Positions 17,596 through 26,172 of a DNA stretch of 64,000 bases are shown here, piece after piece. Position numbers and translations under genes: made by a program. The DNA is from Nonomuraea angiospora (GTDB taxonomy: Bacteria; Actinomycetota; Actinomycetes; Streptosporangiales; Streptosporangiaceae): positions 12,772,001-12,836,000 of the forward strand of contig NZ_JADBEK010000001.1 of NCBI RefSeq assembly GCF_014873145.1, read 5' to 3'. Under the pieces are notes generated by a model, which was not told where the DNA came from, ran no database searches, and saw nothing but the letters and a program-made list of their open reading frames with translations. Every line of letters starts with the position of its first letter. Position 1 is the first letter of the stretch.

Positions 17596-18570
17596 TTACG
17601 CCTCGATACCGGCCTCCTTGGCGGCGCGGTCGATGGCGGCCAGCTCGTCGTCGCTGAAGTCCAGCCGGTCGACGGCGGCCACGTTCGCCTCGAGCTGCTC
17701 GGGGCTGGAGGCGCCGACCAGCACCGACGTGACGCGCGGGTCCCTGAGCGCCCAGGCCAGGGAGAGCTGCGCCACCGTCTGCCCGCGGGAGGCGGCCAGC
17801 TCCGACAGCGACCGCACGAACGCCAGCACCTCGGGCGTCACCCGGTCGGGGGTGAGGAAGCGCGCCTCGGCGGCCCGCGAGTCGGCGGGGATGCCGTCGA
17901 GGTAGCGGTCGGTGAGCAGGCCCTGCGCCAGCGGCGAGTAGACCACGCAGCCGACGCCCTCCTGCTCCAGCACGCCCAGCAGGCCGTGCTCGATCTTCCG
18001 GTTGAGCAGCGAGTAGGACGGCTGGTGGATCAGCAGCGGCGTGCCCAGCTCGCGCAGCAGCCGGGCGGCCTCGGCCGTGCGCTCCGGCGAGAAGTTCGAC
18101 ACGCCCACGTAGAGGGTGCGCCCCGTGCGGACCATGTAGTCCAGCGTGGCGACCTGCTCCTCCAGCGGCGTCCCCTCGTCGTCGCGGTGCAGGTAGAAGA
18201 TGTCCACGAAGTCGAGGCCGAGCCGGGCCAGCGAGCGGTCGAGCGTGGCGAGCAGGTGCTTGCGCGAGTTGCCCTTGCCGTACGGGCCGTCCCACATGGG
18301 GTTGCTGCCCTTGGTGGTGACGACCACCTCGTCACGCAGCGACCGCGGCAGCAGCCGGTTGAACGTCGCCTCGGCGGCGCCGAACGGCGGGCCGTAACGG
18401 TCGGCGATGTCGAAGTGGGTGATGCCGAGATCGAGCGCCTTGTTGAAGATGGCGCGCTGGCTGTCGAGGGATTTGCCCCCGCCGAAGTTGTGCCACAGGC
18501 CGAGCGACACGGCGGGGAGGAGGAGACCGCTGCGGCCGCACCTGCGGTACGGCTGGCGTTCGTAGTCCAA
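17596..18570 (-). CDS. Aldo/keto reductase (YghZ/glyceraldehyde-3-phosphate reductase-like)
   Basis: A 324-residue aldo/keto reductase whose opening YRRCGRSGLLLPAVSLGLWHNFGG is, in parts, characteristic of the YghZ-like group that reduces sugar-derived aldehydes. The tetrad is Asp54 and Tyr59 (HFDIADRYG), Lys87 (TTKGSN) and His128 (FYLHRD). It begins three bases after the permease stop, so it is the last gene of the ABC sugar operon. Its likely role is reduction of a sugar or uronate released inside the cell from the imported oligosaccharide, inferred from context. The paralogue at 15962 is clearly a different subgroup. Confidence 0.9.
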   Translation of the reverse strand: MDYERQPYRRCGRSGLLLPAVSLGLWHNFGGGKSLDSQRAIFNKALDLGITHFDIADRYGPPFGAAEATFNRLLPRSLRDEVVVTTKGSNPMWDGPYGKGNSRKHLLATLDRSLARLGLDFVDIFYLHRDDEGTPLEEQVATLDYMVRTGRTLYVGVSNFSPERTAEAARLLRELGTPLLIHQPSYSLLNRKIEHGLLGVLEQEGVGCVVYSPLAQGLLTDRYLDGIPADSRAAEARFLTPDRVTPEVLAFVRSLSELAASRGQTVAQLSLAWALRDPRVTSVLVGASSPEQLEANVAAVDRLDFSDDELAAIDRAAKEAGIEA

Positions 18571-18573
18571 GGA

Positions 18574-19494
18574 TTACCTTCCTGCGATTCCGGTGAGCGT
18601 GACGCCCCGGATGAACGTCTTCTGCGCCAGGAAAAAGATGACGAGGATGGGCAGCATCGACACTAGCGCGACAGCCATCATCTGGTTGTACTGGGTGACG
18701 TACTGACCGTTGAACATGCCGAGCCCCTGGGCGAGGGTGATCTTCTCCATCGAGCGCAGGTAGATGGAGTTCTCCAGATACTGGTTCCAGTTGCCCACGA
18801 AGGAGAACAGGCAGATCGCCGCGATGGCGGGCCTGGCCAGCGGCAGCATGACGCTCCACAGGATGCGCAGCTCCGAGGCCCCGTCGATGCGGGCCGCGTC
18901 GATGAGCTCCTGCGGGATCGTGGTGAAGAACTGGCGCAGCAGGAAGATGTAGAGCGCGACGCCGAAGAACTCCGGCACGACCAGCGGCAGATACGTGTCG
19001 ACCCAGCCGAGCTTGGAGAACATCACGAACTTCGGCACCAGCGTGATCTCGCGCGGGATCATCATGGTCGCCAGCAGCGCCGCGAACATGAAGCCCGCCG
19101 CCCGCGCCCGCAGCCGGGCGAACGCGTACGCCGGCAGGATGCACGAGACGAGGTTGCCCGCCATGGACAGCGCGGTGATCACGATCGTGTTCAGCAGGAA
19201 CCTGGTGAACGGCAGCGAGCCGGACCAGCCCTTGGCGTAGTTGTCAAAGTTGAAGGAGTCGGGCAGCCACTGCGGCGGGAAGGCCAGGTTCTCCGCGTCC
19301 GACTTGAGCGAGGTCGTCACCATCCACAGGAACGGCAGCAGGAACACCGCTGAGCTGATGGCCAGCAGGATGTACGCGCCGGAGCGCCGGATCCGCCTGA
19401 CGCGCTCGGCCTGCTCCGAGCTCAGGGGCTTGCCGCCCGGCCTGGTGGGGCGCGCGGGCTTGACCGCGGTCTCGACGAGCATCGGCGACCTCAT
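18574..19494 (-). CDS. Carbohydrate ABC transporter permease (MalG-like)
   Basis: A 306-residue permease with a long cytoplasmic N-terminus (MRSPMLVETAVKPARPTRPG) and about six membrane segments from YILLAISSAVFLLPFLWMV. The coupling loop is LIDAARIDGASELRILWSVMLP. The ATG overlaps the stop of the preceding permease (ATGA). It is the third gene of a binding protein-permease-permease-reductase operon that diverges from the GH97 gene. As in the other sugar operon, no ATPase is encoded locally. Confidence 0.92.
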   Translation of the reverse strand: MRSPMLVETAVKPARPTRPGGKPLSSEQAERVRRIRRSGAYILLAISSAVFLLPFLWMVTTSLKSDAENLAFPPQWLPDSFNFDNYAKGWSGSLPFTRFLLNTIVITALSMAGNLVSCILPAYAFARLRARAAGFMFAALLATMMIPREITLVPKFVMFSKLGWVDTYLPLVVPEFFGVALYIFLLRQFFTTIPQELIDAARIDGASELRILWSVMLPLARPAIAAICLFSFVGNWNQYLENSIYLRSMEKITLAQGLGMFNGQYVTQYNQMMAVALVSMLPILVIFFLAQKTFIRGVTLTGIAGR

Positions 19495-20390
19495 TTGAAC
19501 TCGTAGTGCACCCAGCGCCTGGCCAGGCCGAACTGGATCGCGGTCACGGCGATGACCAGCGCGAACATCGCCCACGACAGCGTGGCCGCGTATCCCATGT
19601 CGAAGTAGACGAACGCGTGCCGGTAGATGTAGAGCCCCAGCACCATCGTGGCGTTGCCGGGCCCGCCCTCGGTCATCACCAGGATGAGCACGTAGCTCTG
19701 CAGCGCCGCGATGAACCCGGTCACCACGTTGAAGAAGATGACCGGCGACATCATCGGCACGGTCACGCTCCAGAACCGGCGCCACCACCCGGCCCCGTCG
19801 ATCTCGGCGGCCTCGTAGAGCGTCTTCGGGATGCCCTGCAGCCCGGCCAGGTAGATGACGATCGTGTTGCCCGCGCCCCACACGCTCATCAGCACGAGCC
19901 CGGGGATGGCCCACTCCTGCGAGGCCAGCCAGCCCGGCCCCTCGATGCCGAAGGACGCCAGCACCTTGTTGATCAGCCCGTAGTCGGGGTGCAGGATGTT
20001 CAGCCACAGCAGGGCCGTGGCCAGGCCCGACACCACCGACGGCAGGTACATCACGGTGCGGAACAGCCCCTGGAAGCGCAGCGGCTGGTTGAGCAGCAGC
20101 GCCAGCAGGAACGTGAACGACACGCCGAGCGCCACCGAGCCGAGGCCGTACTGCACGGTGTTCTCGATCGACTCCCAGAACTCGGGGTCGGTGAACATGC
20201 GCTCGTAGTTGGCGAAGCCCACCCACGTCGGCGGCCTCAGCAGGTTCCAGTCCATGAAGCTCAGCACGACGGCGCCGAGGATCGGGCCCGCGCTGAAGAG
20301 CACGAACCCGATCACCCACGGCGAGACGAACAGGTGGAAGCGCCGCGCCTCGCGGCGCGCCAGCGTGCTGCGGGCGCTGACGGCGGTCAT
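19491..20390 (-). CDS. Carbohydrate ABC transporter permease (MalF-like)
   Basis: A 299-residue permease, first of the pair, with six membrane segments beginning FHLFVSPWVIGFVLFSAGP. The coupling loop is LYEAAEIDGAGWWRRFWSVTVP. It starts in an ATGA overlap with the binding-protein stop, and its own stop overlaps the next permease start in the same way. These overlaps show stoichiometric, coupled production of the importer subunits. Confidence 0.92.
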   Translation of the reverse strand: MTAVSARSTLARREARRFHLFVSPWVIGFVLFSAGPILGAVVLSFMDWNLLRPPTWVGFANYERMFTDPEFWESIENTVQYGLGSVALGVSFTFLLALLLNQPLRFQGLFRTVMYLPSVVSGLATALLWLNILHPDYGLINKVLASFGIEGPGWLASQEWAIPGLVLMSVWGAGNTIVIYLAGLQGIPKTLYEAAEIDGAGWWRRFWSVTVPMMSPVIFFNVVTGFIAALQSYVLILVMTEGGPGNATMVLGLYIYRHAFVYFDMGYAATLSWAMFALVIAVTAIQFGLARRWVHYEFK

Positions 20391-21814
20391 GCGATCTTGT
20401 TCTCGGCCAGTACGGGCGTGACCTTGTCGGCGATCTCCTTCAGCGCGTCGTCGACGCTGATCTTGCCGAGCATCGCGCGCTCCCAGATGGGCTTGGCCGT
20501 GTCGACGACCTTCTTGTTGGCCGGCAGCCGCAGCACGCCGTCGTCGGAGGCGTAGTCGGCCAGGACCTCCTTGACCAGCTTCGCCGTCTCGTCGGGGATG
20601 CCGACCGCCTTGGCGTTGGCGTCCCAGGCGGACTGCCGGGCGGGCGCGGTGATCTGGCGGAACTTGTAGCCGGAGGACGACAGGAACTCGTGCATGTAGA
20701 TCCAGGCGGCGTCCTTGTTCTGGGAGGAGGCCGTCATCACCAGCGCGCTGCCCACGGCCGGGGTGAAGCGGCCGGCCGGGCCCTTGGGGATGTGCGTGGC
20801 GCCCCACTTGAACGCCGTCTGCTTGGACAGCTCCAGCATCAGCCAGGCGCCGTTGATGAGCATGGCCGCGTGCCCGGTCTTGAACGGGTCGACCTTCTCC
20901 AGCAGCTGCAGCTCGGCCAGGCTGGGCACCGCCTTGTCCTTGACCAGCAGGTCCAGCCAGCGCCCCATGGCCTCCCTGGCCTTGGGCTCGTTGATCATCA
21001 CCTTCGACTCGGCGGCGTCGAGGAAGCGGGCGCCGAACGGCATCAGGAAGACGGCGCTGAGGTCGGGGGCCGGGGTCGGCATGGGGGAGAAGCCGTAGAC
21101 CTTCTCCGCGCCCGACCCGCTGGTCATCTTCTTCGCCGTCTCGAAGAGCTGGTCGAACGTCCAGCTCTCGTCCGGATAGTCGATCCCGGCCTTGTCGAAC
21201 AGGTCCTTGTTGTAGAAGAGCAGCTTGGGCGCCATGTCGGTGGGCAGGCCGTACAGCTTGCCGTCGCGCTTGAAGTAGCCGAGCCCGCTCTGCGGGATGT
21301 CGTCCAGGTCGAACTCGGGCGTCTTGGCGATGTACTCGTCCACCGGATGCAGCACCTGGTTGGAGATGAGGTTCTGCGTCCAGGAGTAGTGGTTGTAGAG
21401 CACGTCGGGCAGCGTGCCGCCGGCGGCCTGCGTCATGTACTTCGTCAGGAACTGGTCGAAGGGCGACGACTCGCGCTTGATCTCGATGTTCGGGTGGCGC
21501 TTCTTGAAGAAGAAGTCGAACTGGGCGTTGCGCACCTCGGTGACCGCGTCCGTGGTCATCGCCACCGTGATCGTCACCTTGGACGCCGGGTCGGCCACGT
21601 TCGTCTTCGGCCACGTCAGCGAGTTGTTGAGCTGCTCGGCCGCCTCGAACGGCCAGGCGTCGCTGCCCGGCCGGTCGGGGTCGATCAGCTGCGCGCCGGA
21701 CTTGACCGGAGCCGCGGCCTGCTTCTGCTGCCTGGTGTCCGCGCAGGCGGACAGCACGGGCGCGGTCGCGGCCGCCACCGCCAGGGCCAGCATCCGGCGA
21801 CGGTTCATCTCCAT
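20387..21814 (-). CDS. Carbohydrate ABC transporter substrate-binding lipoprotein
   Basis: A 475-residue family 1 solute-binding protein. The signal is MEMNRRRMLALAVAAATAPV followed by lipobox LSAC with Cys24, giving a lipid-anchored receptor. The ATG at 21814 follows GAGAGG by six bases. The size and the DVLYNHYSWTQNLISNQVL-type ligand-site region fit binding of oligosaccharides rather than monosaccharides. The gene is driven by the minus-strand promoter overlapping the 27-bp operator at 21918, so it should be repressed by the ROK protein of this locus. Enzymes on the other side of that operator suggest the ligand is an oligosaccharide released by the secreted lyases. Confidence 0.92.
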   Translation of the reverse strand: MEMNRRRMLALAVAAATAPVLSACADTRQQKQAAAPVKSGAQLIDPDRPGSDAWPFEAAEQLNNSLTWPKTNVADPASKVTITVAMTTDAVTEVRNAQFDFFFKKRHPNIEIKRESSPFDQFLTKYMTQAAGGTLPDVLYNHYSWTQNLISNQVLHPVDEYIAKTPEFDLDDIPQSGLGYFKRDGKLYGLPTDMAPKLLFYNKDLFDKAGIDYPDESWTFDQLFETAKKMTSGSGAEKVYGFSPMPTPAPDLSAVFLMPFGARFLDAAESKVMINEPKAREAMGRWLDLLVKDKAVPSLAELQLLEKVDPFKTGHAAMLINGAWLMLELSKQTAFKWGATHIPKGPAGRFTPAVGSALVMTASSQNKDAAWIYMHEFLSSSGYKFRQITAPARQSAWDANAKAVGIPDETAKLVKEVLADYASDDGVLRLPANKKVVDTAKPIWERAMLGKISVDDALKEIADKVTPVLAENKIA

Positions 21815-21905
21815 GGTGGGCCTCTCAAAGGATGAGCTCGATAGAGGTCGGATGTATAAGCGCGCTGATGAGCTGGTCTTGCGGCAGCCCGTGAGGCATG
21901 GCCGT

Positions 21906-21934
21906 ACCGTAGACCCGGTAATTAACTTCGTCAA
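21906..21934 (-). promoter_or_regulatory. Promoter of the ABC importer operon
   Basis: On the minus strand, TTGACG (21934-21929) and TACGGT (21911-21906) are 17 bp apart, a good housekeeping-type promoter. The -35 box lies inside the 27-bp operator. The predicted start point near 21899 leaves about 85 bases of leader before the binding-protein ATG. Confidence 0.65.
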
Positions 21935-21944
21935 GAATTGAATT
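21918..21944. promoter_or_regulatory. 27-bp operator, copy A (probable ROK repressor site)
   Basis: GTAATTAACTTCG followed by TCAAGAATTGAATT is identical over all 27 bp to the site at 30893-30919. Its central 25 bp form an imperfect palindrome (9 of 12 base pairs symmetric, AATT at both ends). It contains the -35 boxes of both divergent promoters, so one bound repressor would silence the importer operon and the GH97 operon together. The second copy sits at the promoter of the ROK gene itself, which identifies the ROK protein as the likely binder. Confidence 0.75.
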
Positions 21945-21966
21945 GAAAGCGCTTGCAACCTAGGCT
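21938..21966 (+). promoter_or_regulatory. Promoter of the GH97-lyase operon
   Basis: TTGAAT (21938-21943) and TAGGCT (21961-21966) are 17 bp apart, the same boxes and spacing as at 30913-30941. The -35 box is embedded in the 27-bp operator and the spacer holds a LacI-type box. Confidence 0.65.
21944..21957. promoter_or_regulatory. LacI-family-type operator box
   Basis: TGAAAGC and GCTTGCA form a 14-bp near-palindrome (6 of 7 pairs) with the central GC/GC step and arms typical of LacI-family operators. It lies exactly in the spacer between the -35 and -10 boxes of the GH97 promoter and is absent from the otherwise matching promoter at 30913. No LacI-family gene is in the window. Confidence 0.55.
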
Positions 21967-22078
21967 CTAGCGCACTGTGAGGAGATCCGGACGCCTTGAC
22001 CGGCGGCCGTGCCGAGTGTGGGGACGGCTGGTGAGCCGCGATCGACTCCTCCTATCTCTGCATTTTCCTGGAGGGCAC

Positions 22079-23824
22079 GTGCCAAGCTGGACGTTCAGTG
22101 ACGAGGACCTGGAAGCGGGGCTGACCCTCTCCACCGAGGGCGTGCTCACGCTGGAGGTGCGCCACCGCGGGCGGACGGTGCTGGAGCCGTCCAGGCTGGG
22201 GGTCAGGGCCGCCCACGCCGACCTGAGCAAGGGGCTCGCGCTGTCCGGGATGTCCGAACGGCGGGTCGAGGAGACCTACCGGACGGTCACCGGCAAGCGG
22301 CGCGAGCACCGCTACGAGGCCGGCGAGTGGACGCTGTCGTTCACCAAGGACGGCCACCGGCTCGACGTGCAGGTCCGCGTCGGCGGGCACGGCGTGGCCT
22401 ATCGGTACGTGGTGCCGTGGACGGGCCCGGTCACCGTCGTGGAGGAGGCCTCCGAGTACGTCCTGCCGCGCGAGGCCCGCGCGGTCCTGCTCCCGTACGA
22501 GAACGGCCGCTGCGACTACGAGGAGATCCACCGGCACGGCAGCGTCGCCGACGCCGAGCCCATCCTGTACGGCTACCCCTCGCTCTTCGAGACCGGCGGC
22601 TCCTGGATGTTCGTCACCGAGTCGAACCTGGACAGCGGCTACGCCGGCTCCCGCCTGCTCCTCGACGGGCACACGTTCCGGCTCGACCTGCCCGACCCGT
22701 ACGTGACCGCCGCCAGCCCGCTCACCACCCCCTGGCGCACGATGATCGTCGGCGACCTGGCCACGATCGTGGAGAGCGACCTGGTCACCAGCCTCGCGGA
22801 GCCGTCCAGGGTCGAGGACACCTCCTGGATCAGGCCCGGGGCCGCCGCCTGGTCGTGGTGGTCCGACGGGCCCTCGACGCGCGACCTCGACGCCCAGAAG
22901 CGCTGGGTCGACTTCGCCGCCGCGAACGGCTGGCCGTACGTGCTGGCCGACGCCGGCTGGAACAAGGAGTGGATGCCCGAGCTGATCGCCTACGCCGAGG
23001 AGAAGGGCGTCGGCGTCTGGCTCTGGTCGCACTGGCAGCACGTGGACACCGAGCTGGAGCACCGCGAGAAGCTCGCGCTCTGGAAGGAGTGGGGCGCCGT
23101 CGGCGTGAAGATCGACTTCACCGAGTCCGACGGCCAGGACCGGATGCGCTGGTTCGACTCCATCCTGGCCGCCACCGCCCGGCTCGAACTCATGGTGGTC
23201 TTCCACGGCGGCACGATCCCGCGCGGCACCGAGCGGACGTGGCCGCAGTTCATGACCGCCGAAGCCGTCAAGGGCGCCGAGTGGATCAAGCCGAAGCCCG
23301 GCAAGCAGCCGCTCTACCAGCCCACGCACTACCTGTCGCTGGCCTTCACCCGCAACGTGCAGGGCCCGATGGACTTCACGCCGTGCACGTTCACCGGCGT
23401 GCGCACGATCTCGGCCGGGTTCGAGCTCGCGCTGTCGGTGATCTTCGAGTCCGGCGTCCAGCACTTCGCCGACGGCATCGAGGCCTACGAAGCCCGGCCG
23501 GAGGCCCTGCGGCTGCTCTCGGCCGTCCCCACCGCGTGGGACGAGACGCGGCTGCTGTCCGGCGACCCCGCCGACCACATCCTGCTGGCCAGGAGGAACG
23601 GCGGCGAGTGGTACGTCGGCGCGGGCGTGTCGGGCGAGGCCCGCACGCTCACCGTGCCGCTCGACTTCCTCGACCAGGGGGAATGGGCGGCCGAGATCTA
23701 CCGGGACGCCCCGGGCGACCGGATCCTCGCCGAGACGGTCACCGTCTCCGCCGGGGGCAAGCTCGACCTCGCCGTCCCCCCCAACGGCGGGTTCACGCTT
23801 CACCTGAGGAGAGAAGACCAATGA
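22079..23824 (+). CDS. Glycoside hydrolase family 97 enzyme (retaining type likely)
   Basis: A GH97 hydrolase of about 581 residues. The N-terminal beta-sandwich includes RTVLEPSRLGV; the barrel holds AWSWWSDGPSTRDL, PYVLADAGW and VGVKIDFTESDGQ, in which Asp346 is the expected nucleophile of the retaining GH97 subgroup. HGGTIPRGTERTWPQFMT then EAVKGAEW follow, also family-typical. I chose GTG at 22079, four bases after TGGAGG, because homology begins just after it; the frame stays open to GTG 21977, which lies only about three bases after the predicted transcription start. No convincing signal peptide is present, so it should be cytoplasmic. Retaining GH97 enzymes known to me are alpha-galactosidases, which fits two GH36-type genes nearby. 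It overlaps the next gene by ATGA. Confidence 0.85.
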   Translation: MPSWTFSDEDLEAGLTLSTEGVLTLEVRHRGRTVLEPSRLGVRAAHADLSKGLALSGMSERRVEETYRTVTGKRREHRYEAGEWTLSFTKDGHRLDVQVRVGGHGVAYRYVVPWTGPVTVVEEASEYVLPREARAVLLPYENGRCDYEEIHRHGSVADAEPILYGYPSLFETGGSWMFVTESNLDSGYAGSRLLLDGHTFRLDLPDPYVTAASPLTTPWRTMIVGDLATIVESDLVTSLAEPSRVEDTSWIRPGAAAWSWWSDGPSTRDLDAQKRWVDFAAANGWPYVLADAGWNKEWMPELIAYAEEKGVGVWLWSHWQHVDTELEHREKLALWKEWGAVGVKIDFTESDGQDRMRWFDSILAATARLELMVVFHGGTIPRGTERTWPQFMTAEAVKGAEWIKPKPGKQPLYQPTHYLSLAFTRNVQGPMDFTPCTFTGVRTISAGFELALSVIFESGVQHFADGIEAYEARPEALRLLSAVPTAWDETRLLSGDPADHILLARRNGGEWYVGAGVSGEARTLTVPLDFLDQGEWAAEIYRDAPGDRILAETVTVSAGGKLDLAVPPNGGFTLHLRREDQ

Positions 23825-24981
23825 ACAAGCGCATCGGCGGCGTCTTAGCCGCCCTGGCACTCACCGCCGCCGCCGCACTGCCCGCCGCCACCCCCGCCGC
23901 GGCGGCCGCCTGGACGCTGCGCTGGAGCCCGGATCCGGCGGACGACACCGTCGCCGAGGCGTTCGAGGGCATCGAGGACGACCGCTCCGACTCGCACTCC
24001 GGCGTCACGCACATCTACGTCTCCGGCGGCGCGTACCGCTTCGACATGCACACCCAGGACCGCGACGGCGACGACCGCCAGCGCAACGAGGTCAAGGGCA
24101 TGCGGACCGGCGGCAGCTCGTACCTCAAGATCCTCGAGAACGAGACCTGGCGCATCGGTTACCAGCTGTACATCCCGACCTCGCTGGACGCGACCAGCAG
24201 CTTCACCCACATCGCGCAGATGAAGGTGCCCGGCTCCGGCGCGCCCCTCTACACGATGTCGCTGCCCATCTCGGGCGGGACCCCCAAGATCAACGTCCGC
24301 TACTGGGACGAGGCCGAGCAGACCCACGAGGTCGGTAACACTAACCTGGAGCCGATCCAGGGCAAGTGGCTGGACACGACGTTCGAGTTCAAGGCCTCCG
24401 ACAGCGGCTACCTGCGCTGGACGCTCAAGGACGGCTCCACCACGCTCGTCGACAAGCGCCTGGACAACACCGACCTGTGGCGGGGCGACGACGAGTACCT
24501 GCGGCCCAAGTGGGGCATCTACCGCAGCATCAACAGCTCCGGCCTGCAGAACACCTACCTCCTGGTCCGCAACCTGCAGGCCTACCAGCTCACCGGCGGC
24601 GGCAGCACCGACCCGTCCGCGTACGAGGCCGAGCAGGGCTCCTTCAGCGGCACCGCCCGCACCGCGTCCTGCTCCGGCTGCTCGGGCGGCACCAAGGTCG
24701 GCTGGATCGGCGGCGGCTCCGGCAACGCGGTCACGCTGAACGTGCAGTCCTCCGCCGCCGGCGCCCGGCAGCTCACGGTGCACGGCCTGGTGAGCGGCAC
24801 GCGCAGTTTCCAGGTCAGCGTGAACGGCGGCGCCGCCCAGACCGTCTCGCTGACCGGCACGGACTGGAACACGCCCGTCTCCAAGACGGTCTCCGTGCAG
24901 CTCGGCGCGGGCGCCAACAGCGTCCGCTTCTTCAACGACGGCGCCAGCGCGCCCGACCTCGACAGGGTGACGATTCAGTGA
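23821..24981 (+). CDS. Secreted polysaccharide lyase-like protein with CBM35, paralogue 1
   Basis: A 386-residue exoenzyme: signal peptide to about residue 29 (ATPAAAAA), then a concanavalin-like domain of about 230 residues, then a CBM35 from YEAEQGSFSG to the end. The first domain has RNEVKGM, ETWRIGYQLYIP, FTHIAQMK and KWGIYRSINSSGLQNTYL, a pattern I associate with heparin lyase I-like lyases. That name is a fold-level guess. CBM35 modules commonly bind uronic acid-bearing or galactan-type chains. The gene overlaps GH97 by ATGA and the next gene by GTGA, so the enzyme is made with the intracellular hydrolase. Its likely job is to cut an extracellular acidic polysaccharide into importable pieces. 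Confidence 0.72.
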   Translation: MNKRIGGVLAALALTAAAALPAATPAAAAAWTLRWSPDPADDTVAEAFEGIEDDRSDSHSGVTHIYVSGGAYRFDMHTQDRDGDDRQRNEVKGMRTGGSSYLKILENETWRIGYQLYIPTSLDATSSFTHIAQMKVPGSGAPLYTMSLPISGGTPKINVRYWDEAEQTHEVGNTNLEPIQGKWLDTTFEFKASDSGYLRWTLKDGSTTLVDKRLDNTDLWRGDDEYLRPKWGIYRSINSSGLQNTYLLVRNLQAYQLTGGGSTDPSAYEAEQGSFSGTARTASCSGCSGGTKVGWIGGGSGNAVTLNVQSSAAGARQLTVHGLVSGTRSFQVSVNGGAAQTVSLTGTDWNTPVSKTVSVQLGAGANSVRFFNDGASAPDLDRVTIQ

Positions 24982-26165
24982 GAAGGCACCTGGTGGGAGC
25001 CCTGGCGGCGATGGCGCTGCTCCTGCAGACGGCACCCGCCCACGCCGTCGGGGCTCCCCGGTGGGAGACCCGGTGGAACCCCAGCCCGTGGCGCGACGGC
25101 GTCAACGCGTTCGAGGCCCTGGAGGACGACCGGCGCGGCTCCCATCCCGAGGGCCTGCCGCACGTGCGCGCCGAGAAGGGCGTGTGGCGGTTCGACGCCC
25201 ACCTGGAGGACCGCGACGGCTCCGACCGCATGCGCAACGAGGTGCGCGGCATGCGGGCCGCCGGCGGCACCCCGTTGGAGATCCGCAAGGACGAGACCTG
25301 GCGGATCACGTACCAGATGTACATCCCGGACACGCTCGACGCGACCACGAACTTCACCCACATCTGGCAGCTGAAGAACTCCGACGTCGGCACGCCGATC
25401 GCGCAGATCTCGCTGCCGGTCGTGAACGGCGTGCAGAAGATCGCGGCCCGCTACTGGACGCTGGAGGACAACAAGTCGCACGACTTCGCCACGGCCGACC
25501 TGGAGCCGATCCAGAACAAGTGGGTCACGACCACCATCGAGTTCAAGTCCGGCGACGCCGGATACATGCGGTGGGCCTTGCGTGACGGCTCGCGGACGAT
25601 CGTGGACCAGAAGGTCGACGACATCGACCTGTGGTGGACGCAGGAGCAGTACAACCGGCCCAAGTGGGGCATCTACCGCAGCATCAAGAGCGCCGGGCTG
25701 CAGGAGACGTACCTGCTGGTCAAGGACCTGAAGGCGGAGCAGCTCGGGCCGGCGACGCCGCCGGTGAAGCTGCCGCCGCCGGATCGCGGCCCGGGGACGT
25801 ACGAGGCCGAGCGGGCCGGCAACGTCTTCGAGGGCGCCGCCGAGCCCGCCTACTGCGCCGTCTGCTCCGGCGGGCGGAAGGTCATCCTCATCGGCGGCAA
25901 CGTCTACGACTACGCCGTGGTCAGGGGCGTGCTGTCGGAGACCACCGGGACGCGGCAGCTGACCGTGCACGCGCTGGTGGACGGCTCCCAGTCGTTCTCG
26001 GTCAGCGTGAACGGCGGCGACGCGATCCAGGTGCCGATGACCGGCACCAAGGACACGGTGACCACGGCGACGGTGCCGGTGGACCTGGTGGCCGGGGTCA
26101 ACACGATCCGCTTCTTCGGCCTGACCGCCCGCGGACCCGAACTCGACAAGATCGTCATCAGGTAG
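24978..26165 (+). CDS. Secreted polysaccharide lyase-like protein with CBM35, paralogue 2
   Basis: A 395-residue tandem paralogue of the preceding gene with the same signal peptide-catalytic domain-CBM35 layout. Shared landmarks are RNEVRGM, ETWRITYQMYIP, FTHIWQLK and KWGIYRSIKSAGLQETYL, and the CBM35 again starts YEAERAG and ends DKIVIR. By eye roughly half the aligned residues are identical. Differences cluster in loops around the putative cleft, suggesting different chain positions or branch patterns. It starts with GTG overlapping the previous stop (GTGA). The linker before the CBM is proline-rich (ATPPVKLPPPDRGPG), unlike the Gly/Ser linker in paralogue 1. Confidence 0.72.
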   Translation: MRRHLVGALAAMALLLQTAPAHAVGAPRWETRWNPSPWRDGVNAFEALEDDRRGSHPEGLPHVRAEKGVWRFDAHLEDRDGSDRMRNEVRGMRAAGGTPLEIRKDETWRITYQMYIPDTLDATTNFTHIWQLKNSDVGTPIAQISLPVVNGVQKIAARYWTLEDNKSHDFATADLEPIQNKWVTTTIEFKSGDAGYMRWALRDGSRTIVDQKVDDIDLWWTQEQYNRPKWGIYRSIKSAGLQETYLLVKDLKAEQLGPATPPVKLPPPDRGPGTYEAERAGNVFEGAAEPAYCAVCSGGRKVILIGGNVYDYAVVRGVLSETTGTRQLTVHALVDGSQSFSVSVNGGDAIQVPMTGTKDTVTTATVPVDLVAGVNTIRFFGLTARGPELDKIVIR

Positions 26166-26172
26166 GTGGACC

